NCBI GenBank assembly: GCA_947177085.1
Contig: CAMWTD010000129.1
Coordinates: forward strand, 1-6,445
DNA length: 6,445 nucleotides
Reading direction: 5' to 3'
Source: an uncultured Desulfovibrio sp.
GTDB lineage: Bacteria; Desulfobacterota; Desulfovibrionia; Desulfovibrionales; Desulfovibrionaceae
The translations under genes and the position numbers were made by a program. A model generated the notes under the pieces. It worked only from the letters and a program-made list of their open reading frames with translations, was not told the origin of the DNA and did no database searches. This document shows, piece after piece, positions 1 to 5,989 of this stretch (positions within the stretch are counted from its first letter, which is position 1; each line of letters starts with the position of its first letter).

Positions 1-1882
1 GGGCAGCGCCAGACTGGTTGGCCAGCTCAGTGGCCTCGCTGATGCGGTTGACGGCATTGTCAACAGCGCCCATGCTCTTGTCGGTGCTTTCCTGAATGGC
101 GCGGATGGCGTTGCTCACGTCGAGGGTGGAGGTCATGGTCTTTTCAGCGAGCTTGCGCACTTCGTCGGCCACAACGGCGAACCCGCGGCCGGCCTCGCCC
201 GCGCGGGCCGCTTCGATGGCCGCGTTGAGGGCGAGCAGGTTGGTCTGGTCGGCGATGTCGGAGATGACGCCCATGATGCGGTTGATGTCCTGGGCGCGCT
301 CGTTGAGCTGGGCCATGTCTTCCTTGAGCTGGAGCGACACTTCGTGCACTTCGCCGATGCTCTGGACGACCTGCTGCACAACGTGCTCGCCGGCCTCGGC
401 CTTGGCCTTGGTGTCATTGGAGGCGCCCGAGGCGGAGCCGGCATTGCGTGCCACTTCCTGCACGGTGGCGTTCATCTCGTTCATGGCGGTGGCGGCTTCC
501 TGCAGGCGCTGGGCCGATTCGGAGGCGCCGCGGTCCGACTGCTCGATCTGGGCGGAGAGCTCGGTGGAGGCGGAGGAGATGATCTCAACCATGCCCTCGA
601 GCTGGTTGGCCGCGGCCAGCATGCCCTCGCGCTTGGCGCTCTCGGCCTTGCGGGCGGCCTCCTCGGCGCGGGCCATGGCGGCCTTGGCCTCTTCGGTGGC
701 CTTCTCGGCCTGGGTGGACTTCTCGTGCGCCTCGGCGATGTTCTTCTTCAACGCGGCCACCATGGTGCGCAGCGCGTCGGCGAGCTTGCCGGTCTCGTCC
801 GTGGTGTGGACATCCAGCTCCTTGTCCATGTGGCCCGCGGCCACTTCCTGGGCGAAGACCTGGGTGGTGGAGAGCGGCTTCACGATCATGCGGGTGATGA
901 TGACGGCGATGATGATGCCGAGCACCAGCACCACGAGCAGCATGATGGTCACCACCGTGGTGGAGGCCGAGAAGCTGCTGGCCGCGCCCATGACGGTCTG
1001 CTCGGTGTTCTTGGTGGTAAGCTCGACCATGGCGGAAGCGTCCGCGCTCATGGCCTGGAGCTGCTCATAGCGCTGCGTGGCGGATGCCGCGAGCTCGCGC
1101 ATGCGGGCGGCCACTTCGTCGGCGTCGCGCGCGAACTCGTTGTATTCCTTCATGGTCTCGTTGAAGAGTTCGCGGCCTTCCTCACGCTGCAGGTTGGCGG
1201 ACATCGACTGGGCCTGCTTGCTGATGGTGCCCAGGCGCTCCTCGATCTTGGTGAACTGGGCCACGTCGCTGTGGCGCTCGGCGTTCATGAGGTCCTTGAG
1301 CACGCCGGAAACGCTCGCGTACATGTCGGCCGCGGCGGACATGTTCTTGGAATACTGGATGGCCGCGCTCAGGTTGCCCGCGCTGATGGAGGCCATCTGG
1401 CCGTCGCTCATGACCTTGATGAGCTGGTCGATCTTGGCGAGCGCCTCGTCGGCCGAGGTCATCATCTTGCCCATCACTTCCTGGGCCTGCTTGAAGACCA
1501 CCTGGTTCTTGCGGACGAGGTCTTCATAGATGACGATGTCCTTTTCCGCCTTGGCGATGGCCTTGCCCGTGTTCTCGAAATAGGTGACGGTGTTGACCTG
1601 CTTGATCTGGGCGAGCTCTTCGCGGTAGTTTTTGAGGTGCTCGAACGCCTGGTTGATCTGGGCCTCGTCGCCGGTCTCGAAATAGGCCCGCGAGCAGTAG
1701 GCCGCGTTCAGCAGGTTGTTCTGGAGCTCGCTCCAGTTGATGAGCCGGGGCATGCGGTCATGCGCGATGCTCTCCGAAACATCGGTGCCTTCGTTCATGG
1801 CGCGAATGGCCACAAAGCCCAGGACGAGGGTCAGAAAGATGATGGCGCAGAAGCCGCCGCCGATTTTCTTGCCAATGCTCAT
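1..1882 (-). CDS. Methyl-accepting chemotaxis protein (3' end cut by the window edge)
   Basis: This is a transmembrane chemoreceptor that would pass a periplasmic signal to CheA/CheW and so control flagellar rotation. Reading the minus strand from ATG at 1882 gives 627 open codons with no stop before the window edge. Residues 8-27 form a first membrane segment. Residues about 28-305 are a large, almost entirely helical periplasmic sensor. Residues about 306-330 are a second membrane segment and about 331-383 a HAMP domain. Residues 384-420 are an Ala/Glu/Lys-rich coiled-coil linker. The signalling domain follows, with the canonical hairpin tip at about 537-581, including DQTNLLALNAAIEAARAGE and GRGFAVVADEVRKLAE. 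The C-terminal remainder, including any CheR-binding tail, lies outside the window. The start is fixed by a GGGAGG ribosome site (1889-1894) six bases upstream; the next upstream ATG runs straight into a stop. The ligand is unknown. The roughly 280-residue helical sensor would fit a helical bimodular (HBM) type, but that is only a guess from length and helicity. Confidence 0.96.
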   Translation of the reverse strand, partial: MSIGKKIGGGFCAIIFLTLVLGFVAIRAMNEGTDVSESIAHDRMPRLINWSELQNNLLNAAYCSRAYFETGDEAQINQAFEHLKNYREELAQIKQVNTVTYFENTGKAIAKAEKDIVIYEDLVRKNQVVFKQAQEVMGKMMTSADEALAKIDQLIKVMSDGQMASISAGNLSAAIQYSKNMSAAADMYASVSGVLKDLMNAERHSDVAQFTKIEERLGTISKQAQSMSANLQREEGRELFNETMKEYNEFARDADEVAARMRELAASATQRYEQLQAMSADASAMVELTTKNTEQTVMGAASSFSASTTVVTIMLLVVLVLGIIIAVIITRMIVKPLSTTQVFAQEVAAGHMDKELDVHTTDETGKLADALRTMVAALKKNIAEAHEKSTQAEKATEEAKAAMARAEEAARKAESAKREGMLAAANQLEGMVEIISSASTELSAQIEQSDRGASESAQRLQEAATAMNEMNATVQEVARNAGSASGASNDTKAKAEAGEHVVQQVVQSIGEVHEVSLQLKEDMAQLNERAQDINRIMGVISDIADQTNLLALNAAIEAARAGEAGRGFAVVADEVRKLAEKTMTSTLDVSNAIRAIQESTDKSMGAVDNAVNRISEATELANQSGAA

Positions 1883-1888
1883 TACCAG

Positions 1889-1894
1889 CCTCCC
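1889..1894 (-). promoter_or_regulatory. Ribosome binding site of the chemoreceptor gene
   Basis: GGGAGG on the minus strand lies six bases before the ATG at 1882. It selects this start over the ATG at 1896, whose frame ends after four codons. Confidence 0.8.
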
Positions 1895-1955
1895 ATGCCT
1901 TCCTTTCGTGCCGCCCCGGCAATCGGGCAGCGTTCATGCCAGTTTCCGCGCGGTG

Positions 1956-1979
1956 CTGCCGGGTCTGCCCCGGCAGACC
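1956..1979 (-). repeat. Two overlapping, mutually exclusive inverted repeats in the chemoreceptor leader
   Basis: Plus-strand bases 1962-1969 (GGTCTGCC) and 1972-1979 (GGCAGACC) form a perfect 8-bp palindrome with a 2-base centre. As RNA this would be a 7-bp stem with a 4-base loop. Bases 1956-1962 (CTGCCGG) and 1970-1976 (CCGGCAG) form a second perfect 7-bp stem whose 7-base loop is the first half of the other palindrome. The two stems share bases and cannot coexist. No T-run follows on either strand, so this is not an ordinary intrinsic terminator. It sits between the predicted sigma-28 start point and the chemoreceptor ribosome site, so it would be in the 5' untranslated region. It could be a protein-binding site, an RNA switch, or a chance product of GC-rich sequence. 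Confidence 0.5.
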
Positions 1980-2018
1980 TGCCATGCAAACGCAGCCCGC
2001 CGGGCTCCTTTGCCTGCT

Positions 2019-2045
2019 CTATCGGCCGCGGCGGATGAAAGATTA
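2019..2045 (-). promoter_or_regulatory. Sigma-28 (FliA-type) promoter for the chemoreceptor gene
   Basis: On the minus strand the sequence reads TAATCTTT, then 11 bases, then GCCGATAG. The flagellar sigma-28 consensus is TAAAGTTT-N11-GCCGATAA. The match is 6 of 8 in the -35 box and 7 of 8 in the -10 box, with the exact expected spacing. It begins 33 bases after the hldD stop and points at the chemotaxis gene, the class of gene this sigma factor normally serves. Transcription would start near 2012, giving a leader of about 130 bases before the ATG at 1882. Confidence 0.75.
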
Positions 2046-2077
2046 GGCCGCCGCCCGGGCCGATGCGTGTGAAAGCC

Positions 2078-3049
2078 CTATAAAAACCTGTCCTCCGCCT
2101 CGAGATGCGCGCGCACATAGTCCGCGACGCCCTCTTCCAGCGGCGTGAAGCGCACCGGGCAGCCGCTTTCCGCCAGCCAGGCCATGTCGGCCTGCGTATA
2201 CGCCTGGTACTTGCCGCGCAGGGCCTCGGGCATGTCCACATAGTCGATGGCCGGCTCGCGCCCCAGGGCCGCGAACACGGCGCGGGTCAAGTCGTTGAAG
2301 CTGCGCGCATTTCCCGTGCCCACGTTGCGGATGCCGTTCACGCGCGGGTTCTCCAGAAGCCAGGCCATGAGCAGCGCGCAATCCTTGGCGTAGACGAAAT
2401 CGCGCTTCTGTTCGCCGTGCGCCACCGCAGGGTCATCCGAGCGGAAAAGCGCCATGCGGCCCGTCTCGCGGATGCGGCCGTGCGCCTTCAGGACCACGCT
2501 CGCCATATCGCCCTTGTGGTACTCGTTGGGCCCGTAGACATTGAAAAACTTGAGGCTCGCCACCTCGTTTGCAAGTCCCTCGCGCAAAAGCCAGAGGTCG
2601 AAGAGCTGCTTGGAATAGCCGTACATGTTGAGCGGCCTGAGCCCGGGCACGAGGGCCGCGTCGTCGCTGAAACCGAGGCTCCCGTCGCCGTAGGTGGCCG
2701 CGGAACTCGCGTTGATGACGCGCGCGCCCTTGTCCAGCGCATAGCGGCAGACCTCGCGGCTGTAGTGGAAATTGTTTTCCATGAGGAAGTCCGCGTCGGC
2801 TTCCGTGGTGGAGGAACAGGCCCCGAGGTGGACGAGGGCGTCCACCTTGAAGGGCACGGCGTCGCGGCGCACGAGATCCAGAAAGCGGTCCTTGTGGAGA
2901 TAGTCGGCGTAGCGGCGCTTGACAAGGTTGCGCCACTTGGGGCCTGCGCCCAGATGGTCCACAACGACGATGTCGTCACGGCCCTGGCTGTTGAGCTGCC
3001 ACAGCAGCACGCTGCCAAGAAAACCGGCCCCGCCGGTGATGACATACAT
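2078..3049 (-). CDS. hldD: ADP-L-glycero-D-manno-heptose 6-epimerase
   Basis: This enzyme converts ADP-D-glycero-beta-D-manno-heptose to the L-glycero form, the last step in making the heptose donor for the inner core of lipopolysaccharide; it acts in the cytoplasm with bound NADP. The 323-residue product has the length usual for HldD (about 310-330). It is an extended short-chain dehydrogenase: the nucleotide-binding motif is GGAGFLG at residues 6-12, and SSAATYG lies at 115-121. The catalytic Tyr143-x3-Lys147 sits in NMYGYSK, and the HldD-type HKGDMAS motif carries Lys179, matching the second catalytic lysine known from the E. coli enzyme (recalled as Lys178). The start at 3049 is set by the Rossmann motif and by GGAGG at 3055-3059, five bases upstream. 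The open frame continues to 3184, but that extension is not family-like. No other heptose or core-sugar gene is adjacent, and no clear terminator follows the stop. Confidence 0.95.
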   Translation of the reverse strand: MYVITGGAGFLGSVLLWQLNSQGRDDIVVVDHLGAGPKWRNLVKRRYADYLHKDRFLDLVRRDAVPFKVDALVHLGACSSTTEADADFLMENNFHYSREVCRYALDKGARVINASSAATYGDGSLGFSDDAALVPGLRPLNMYGYSKQLFDLWLLREGLANEVASLKFFNVYGPNEYHKGDMASVVLKAHGRIRETGRMALFRSDDPAVAHGEQKRDFVYAKDCALLMAWLLENPRVNGIRNVGTGNARSFNDLTRAVFAALGREPAIDYVDMPEALRGKYQAYTQADMAWLAESGCPVRFTPLEEGVADYVRAHLEAEDRFL

Positions 3050-3054
3050 GGACG

Positions 3055-3059
3055 CCTCC
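3055..3059 (-). promoter_or_regulatory. Ribosome binding site fixing the hldD start
   Basis: GGAGG on the minus strand lies five bases before the ATG at 3049. It supports this start over the 45-codon upstream extension of the same frame. Confidence 0.8.
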
Positions 3060-3107
3060 AGGCCCGGGACACCTACGGCCGATGCTCCGCCAAAAACCAG
3101 CGCGAAG

Positions 3108-3136
3108 ATGCTACCGCAAAGCCTCGCCGCCCTCAA
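3108..3136 (-). promoter_or_regulatory. Candidate sigma-70 promoter for hldD
   Basis: On the minus strand TTGAGG (3131-3136) and TAGCAT (3108-3113) are separated by exactly 17 bases; each matches the consensus at four of six positions. The start point would be near 3101, about 50 bases before the hldD ATG. Matches of this quality can arise by chance, so this is only the best candidate in the gap. Confidence 0.4.
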
Positions 3137-3172
3137 GCCCCATGCGCGCAGTCCGGCACACCCGGGCCGCGC

Positions 3173-3201
3173 TGGACAAGGCACGCGATTTGCAGCATAG
3201 T
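3173..3201 (+). promoter_or_regulatory. Candidate sigma-70 promoter for the EF-hand/ygiQ/slyX group
   Basis: TGGACA (3173-3178, five of six consensus bases) and CATAGT (3196-3201, four of six) are separated by exactly 17 bases. Transcription would start near 3208, giving a leader of about 77 bases before the ATG at 3285. This is the best plus-strand promoter in the 235-base divergent gap. It lies back to back with the hldD candidate, about 36 bases apart. Confidence 0.55.
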
Positions 3202-3208
3202 GAAGTCA

Positions 3209-3241
3209 GGGGCGGACCAGTCCCGGCCTTTCGGCCGCCCC
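3209..3241 (+). repeat. GC-rich inverted repeats in the EF-hand gene leader
   Basis: GGGGCGG (3209-3215) is complementary to CCGCCCC (3235-3241). A smaller hairpin, CGGCC-TTTC-GGCCG (3224-3237), lies inside and shares bases with the outer arm. There is no T-run. If transcription starts near 3208, this would be a structure at the very 5' end of the mRNA. In such GC-rich sequence it may carry no function. Confidence 0.35.
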
Positions 3242-3272
3242 GCCCAGCCCCTCCCGGGCGCGGCACATATCC

Positions 3273-3278
3273 AAGGAG
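3273..3278 (+). promoter_or_regulatory. Ribosome binding site of the EF-hand gene
   Basis: AAGGAG lies six bases before the ATG at 3285, an almost ideal Shine-Dalgarno site and spacing. Confidence 0.85.
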
Positions 3279-3284
3279 CATATC

Positions 3285-3761
3285 ATGCAATCCATATACA
3301 CACCTCACGGTCCCGGCCTGCTCAACCGCGCGGGCGCGTTCTTCCGGCTCACCGCCCTGGGCATCCTGGCGGGCTTCATGCTGTTCTTCCATGCCGGCGA
3401 GGGCATGGCGTCGCCCGCGGCCCACAAGGCCGGCCACGCGGCGCATGCCGCTGCTGGCGACCGCTTCGCCGCCATGGACAGGAATGGCGACGGCAAGGTG
3501 GTCATCGAGGAATTCCAGTCGGCGCAGCCCGGCATGTCCGAGCGGGCCTTCGCCGTCATCGACAGCAATGGCGACGGGGCCATCGAGCGCGCCGAATGGG
3601 ATGTCTTCATGAAGGGCCATGCCGCGGGCGTGCCCCCGCAGGGCATGGGGATGCCGCAGCCCGAGACAGCGCCGCGCCTGAACAATATCCCCGGCGATCC
3701 GCTCATCCCGCCGCCGGACAGCGCGGACCTGCCCCTCATGCGGCCGCCGAGTGGCAACTGA
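3285..3761 (+). CDS. Small exported EF-hand calcium-binding protein
   Basis: The 158-residue protein probably binds calcium outside the cytoplasm; no enzymatic motif is visible. Residues 1-21 form a long, basic N-terminal region and 22-37 a hydrophobic core. A plausible signal peptidase I site follows at Gly-Met-Ala before Ser43. An uncleaved membrane anchor is the alternative. A His/Ala-rich linker follows. Two well-formed EF-hand loops come next: residues 65-76 (ligands Asp65, Asn67, Asp69, Glu76) and 93-104 (Asp93, Asn95, Asp97, Glu104), each with the usual Gly at position 6. They are spaced as a normal EF-hand pair. The tail, from about residue 115, is Pro/Met-rich and probably disordered. 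It is the first gene of the plus-strand group, and its stop lies inside the probable start of ygiQ. The EF-hand assignment is secure; the partner and role are unknown. Confidence 0.9.
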   Translation: MQSIYTPHGPGLLNRAGAFFRLTALGILAGFMLFFHAGEGMASPAAHKAGHAAHAAAGDRFAAMDRNGDGKVVIEEFQSAQPGMSERAFAVIDSNGDGAIERAEWDVFMKGHAAGVPPQGMGMPQPETAPRLNNIPGDPLIPPPDSADLPLMRPPSGN

Positions 3762-5682
3762 TCATCCCCCTCTTTCCCCATCCCCCGCGTCGCCTGAGGG
3801 CGACGCGGGGAGCCTTGCCCAGCCGTCCTTCCTGCCCATGAGCGCCGCCGACCTGGCCCGGCTGGGCTGGGACGGCCTTGATGTGCTGCTCGTCAGCGGC
3901 GACGCCTATGTGGATCACCCGGCCTTCGGCTGCGCGCTTCTGGGCCGCTGGCTTATCCGCCACGGCTTTCGCACGGGCCTCGTCTGCCAGCCCCGTTGGG
4001 ATGCGCCCGACGACCTTCTCGTCATGGGCCGCCCGCGCCTTTTCGCGGGCATCAGCGCGGGCGCGCTGGATTCCATGCTCGCCCACTACACGGCCTTTCG
4101 CAAAAAACGCCATGACGACGCCTATACGCCCGGGGGCGCGGCGGGGAAAAGACCCAACCGGGCCTCGCTTGTCTACGCCAACCTGGCGCGCCGCGCCTTC
4201 CCGGGCCTGCCGCTGGTGCTCGGCGGCATCGAGGCCTCCCTGCGCCGGGCCACGCACTATGACTTCTGGACGGACGCCCTGCGCCGTCCCCTGCTCATGG
4301 ACGCCAAGGCGGACCTGCTCGTCTGGGGCATGGGCGAGCGCGCCACCCTCGCCTGCGCGCAAAGGCTGGACGAAGCCGACCAGGGCCACAGGTCCGCCGC
4401 TTCGGCGCTCCGGGGCATACCCGGCACGGCGTGGCTGGAAAAGCTGGACGCGGAGGGACGCCCCGCGCCACAAGATTCCGCCCTGCGGGAAGCGCTCGCG
4501 GCAAGCCCGCTTGTGCGCTTTCCCTCCCATGCTGAAATAGAGGCCGACCCCGAGCAACTCCTGCGCCTCGCGCAAGCCATGGAGGCCCATGTCCACGCCG
4601 GCGACGCATGGGCTTATGAGCCGGTCGACACGCGCTGCGTGGTTTTTGCGCCCCCGGCCGCGCCGCTCGCGAACGCCGAGATGGACGCCCTGTACAGCCT
4701 GCCCTTCCGGCGCGCGGCCCATCCGGCCTATGACAAGCCCGTCCCGGCGGCGGAGATGCTGGCGACCAGCCTCACGAGCCACCGGGGCTGCGGGGGCGGC
4801 TGCGCCTTCTGCTCCATCGCGCTGCACCAGGGGCGGCGCGTGAGCTCGCGCTCGCGCGAATCCATCCTTGACGAAGCCGCCGCCCTGGGCCGCACCCACG
4901 CGGGGGAAAAACACCGGCGCGGCGCACGGGGAGTGGCCATTTCGGACATCGGCGGCCCCACGGCGAACATGTGGCGGGCAAGTTGCGCGCTGGCCCAGTC
5001 TCGCCAGTCCGGCAAGGCTGCCGCCTGCAAGCGCAAGAGTTGTTGTTTTCCCACGCCGTGCCCGTCCTTCGTGACGCCGCAAAAGCAGCATGTGGAGCTC
5101 TTGCGCGCCGCAGCGGCGCTGCCCGGCGTAGCCTCGGTGCGCGTGGCGAGCGGCGTGAGGCCCGACATCGCCCTCAGGGAGCCGGCCGCCCTGGCCGCCT
5201 ATGCGCGCGAGTTCACGGGCGGCCAGCTCAAGGTGGCCCCGGAGCATTGCCAACCCGGGGTGCTCGCGCGCATGCGCAAGCCGGACACGGCCACCCTGGA
5301 CGCCTTCCTCGCGGTCTTCGCCCGGGAGAGCCGCGCGGCCGGGCGCGAGCAATATGTCATCCCCTACCTCATGAGCGCCTATCCCGGCTGCACGGACGAC
5401 GACATGCGCGCGCTCGCCCGCTGGCTCAAGCGGCGCGGCTGGAACCCGCGCCAGACCCAATGTTTCATTCCCACGCCCAGCACGGTGGCGACGGCCATGT
5501 TCTATTGCGGCAGGGACGAGGCCGGGGAAAAGATATATGTGGCCCGCAGCGACGCCGAGCGCCTGCGTCAGCACGGCATCCTCATGGGCAAAAGCGCAGC
5601 CCCCGGCAAAAGGCCCCCGCGACCGGCCCGCGCGCCCGGAACGCCGGGCCCCAAAACTCCTTCCCGCAAACAAAGGAACTGA
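3751..5682 (+). CDS. ygiQ: YgiQ-family radical SAM protein (UPF0313 type)
   Basis: This is a cytoplasmic radical S-adenosylmethionine protein whose substrate is not established, as for the whole family. The 643-residue product carries the conserved YgiQ N-terminal block (FLPMS near residue 27, LGWD, GDAYVDHP at 50-57, GKRP at 132, GGIEASLRR at 158-166). Its 4Fe-4S motif is C-x3-C-x2-C at Cys347, Cys351 and Cys354. GGPTANMW (401-408) is followed by Cys412 and then C-x4-C-x5-C (Cys426, 431, 437). The E. coli homologue, as I recall it, has the same latter spacing. It ends in a Pro/Lys/Arg-rich tail and is about 95 residues shorter than E. coli YgiQ, mostly at the C-terminus. The GTG start at 3751 is chosen because the conserved FLP block precedes the next in-frame start, ATG 3838. 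It lacks a ribosome site but overlaps the EF-hand gene by 11 bases, suggesting coupled translation. A hairpin falls in codons 11-20. The family call is firm; the exact start is not. Confidence 0.93.
   Translation: MATDHPPLSPSPASPEGDAGSLAQPSFLPMSAADLARLGWDGLDVLLVSGDAYVDHPAFGCALLGRWLIRHGFRTGLVCQPRWDAPDDLLVMGRPRLFAGISAGALDSMLAHYTAFRKKRHDDAYTPGGAAGKRPNRASLVYANLARRAFPGLPLVLGGIEASLRRATHYDFWTDALRRPLLMDAKADLLVWGMGERATLACAQRLDEADQGHRSAASALRGIPGTAWLEKLDAEGRPAPQDSALREALAASPLVRFPSHAEIEADPEQLLRLAQAMEAHVHAGDAWAYEPVDTRCVVFAPPAAPLANAEMDALYSLPFRRAAHPAYDKPVPAAEMLATSLTSHRGCGGGCAFCSIALHQGRRVSSRSRESILDEAAALGRTHAGEKHRRGARGVAISDIGGPTANMWRASCALAQSRQSGKAAACKRKSCCFPTPCPSFVTPQKQHVELLRAAAALPGVASVRVASGVRPDIALREPAALAAYAREFTGGQLKVAPEHCQPGVLARMRKPDTATLDAFLAVFARESRAAGREQYVIPYLMSAYPGCTDDDMRALARWLKRRGWNPRQTQCFIPTPSTVATAMFYCGRDEAGEKIYVARSDAERLRQHGILMGKSAAPGKRPPRPARAPGTPGPKTPSRKQRN
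3783..3810 (+). terminator. Strong 12-bp hairpin after the EF-hand gene (possible terminator or attenuator)
   Basis: CCCCGCGTCGCC (3783-3794) and GGCGACGCGGGG (3799-3810) form a perfect 12-bp stem with a TGAG loop, starting 21 bases after the EF-hand stop codon. No T-run follows on either strand, so a standard intrinsic terminator is not proven. If ygiQ starts at GTG 3751 the hairpin is inside its coding sequence. If ygiQ starts at ATG 3838 it lies cleanly between the two genes. Confidence 0.5.
5672..5677 (+). promoter_or_regulatory. Ribosome binding site of slyX
   Basis: AAAGGA lies within the last codons of ygiQ, six bases before the ATG at 5684. It decides this start over upstream in-frame starts that would read through the end of ygiQ. 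Confidence 0.75.
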
Positions 5683-5683
5683 C

Positions 5684-5965
5684 ATGCCCGACACAAATGA
5701 GCGACGCGAGCAGGACCCCCGCAACGGGACCGAAGCCGCCGTGGAGGCTCTGGAAGGCCGCCTCGCGCGACTGGAGGAGACCGCCTTTTTTCAGGAGGAG
5801 CGCCTCAAGGAGCTGGACAGCGCCCTCACGGCCCAGCAGGGGCAGCTTGACGCCATGGAGCGCCAGCTCGCCGACTTGCGCGGCCTCGCCAAGGCCCTGC
5901 GCGACAAGCTCGCCGACGCGCCGGAAAACGCGCTGCCGCCGCATTCCCTGCCCGAGCGATACTGA
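5684..5965 (+). CDS. slyX: SlyX-family small coiled-coil protein
   Basis: The 93-residue protein resembles SlyX, a small conserved protein of unknown function (E. coli SlyX is about 72 residues). The core, residues 20-77, is a charged heptad-type coiled coil beginning with LEGRLARLEE and followed by FFQEERLKELDSAL, the family's characteristic 'LE.RLA.LE...FQE..I.EL' pattern. The C-terminus, PPHSLPERY, recalls the PPHY ending of classical SlyX proteins. Residues 1-18 are a polar extension not found in the short form. The ATG lies one base after the ygiQ stop, so the two genes are almost certainly co-transcribed. The longer open frame beginning at 5537 is an out-of-frame overlap with ygiQ and is not used. 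No membrane segment or signal peptide is visible. Confidence 0.85.
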   Translation: MPDTNERREQDPRNGTEAAVEALEGRLARLEETAFFQEERLKELDSALTAQQGQLDAMERQLADLRGLAKALRDKLADAPENALPPHSLPERY

Positions 5966-5989
5966 GCCGGGCCCCCCTGAGGCATCCGG

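Noticed and set aside
344..2038. A 564-codon plus-strand open frame opposite the chemoreceptor
   Set aside because: The product is a Gly/Leu/His-rich string typical of antisense frames. The minus strand has clear membrane, HAMP and signalling domains in order.
2046..2077. A terminator after hldD
   Set aside because: The sequence is GC-rich but I find no stem followed by a T-run. The short T-run lies inside the last codons of hldD.
3050..3184. A 45-residue N-terminal extension of hldD
   Set aside because: It precedes the Rossmann motif that starts HldD proteins and passes through the ribosome site and candidate promoter. The ATG at 3049 has an ideal ribosome site.
2105..3841. A 578-codon plus-strand open frame spanning hldD, the divergent gap and the EF-hand gene
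   Set aside because: It crosses two well-supported genes and their promoters, has no ribosome site and shows no protein-like motif.
3736..5724. A 662-codon open frame on the minus strand opposite ygiQ
   Set aside because: It mirrors ygiQ codons in GC-rich DNA. The product is Arg/Gly/Ala-rich low-complexity sequence with no recognisable motif, while the plus strand encodes an intact family member.
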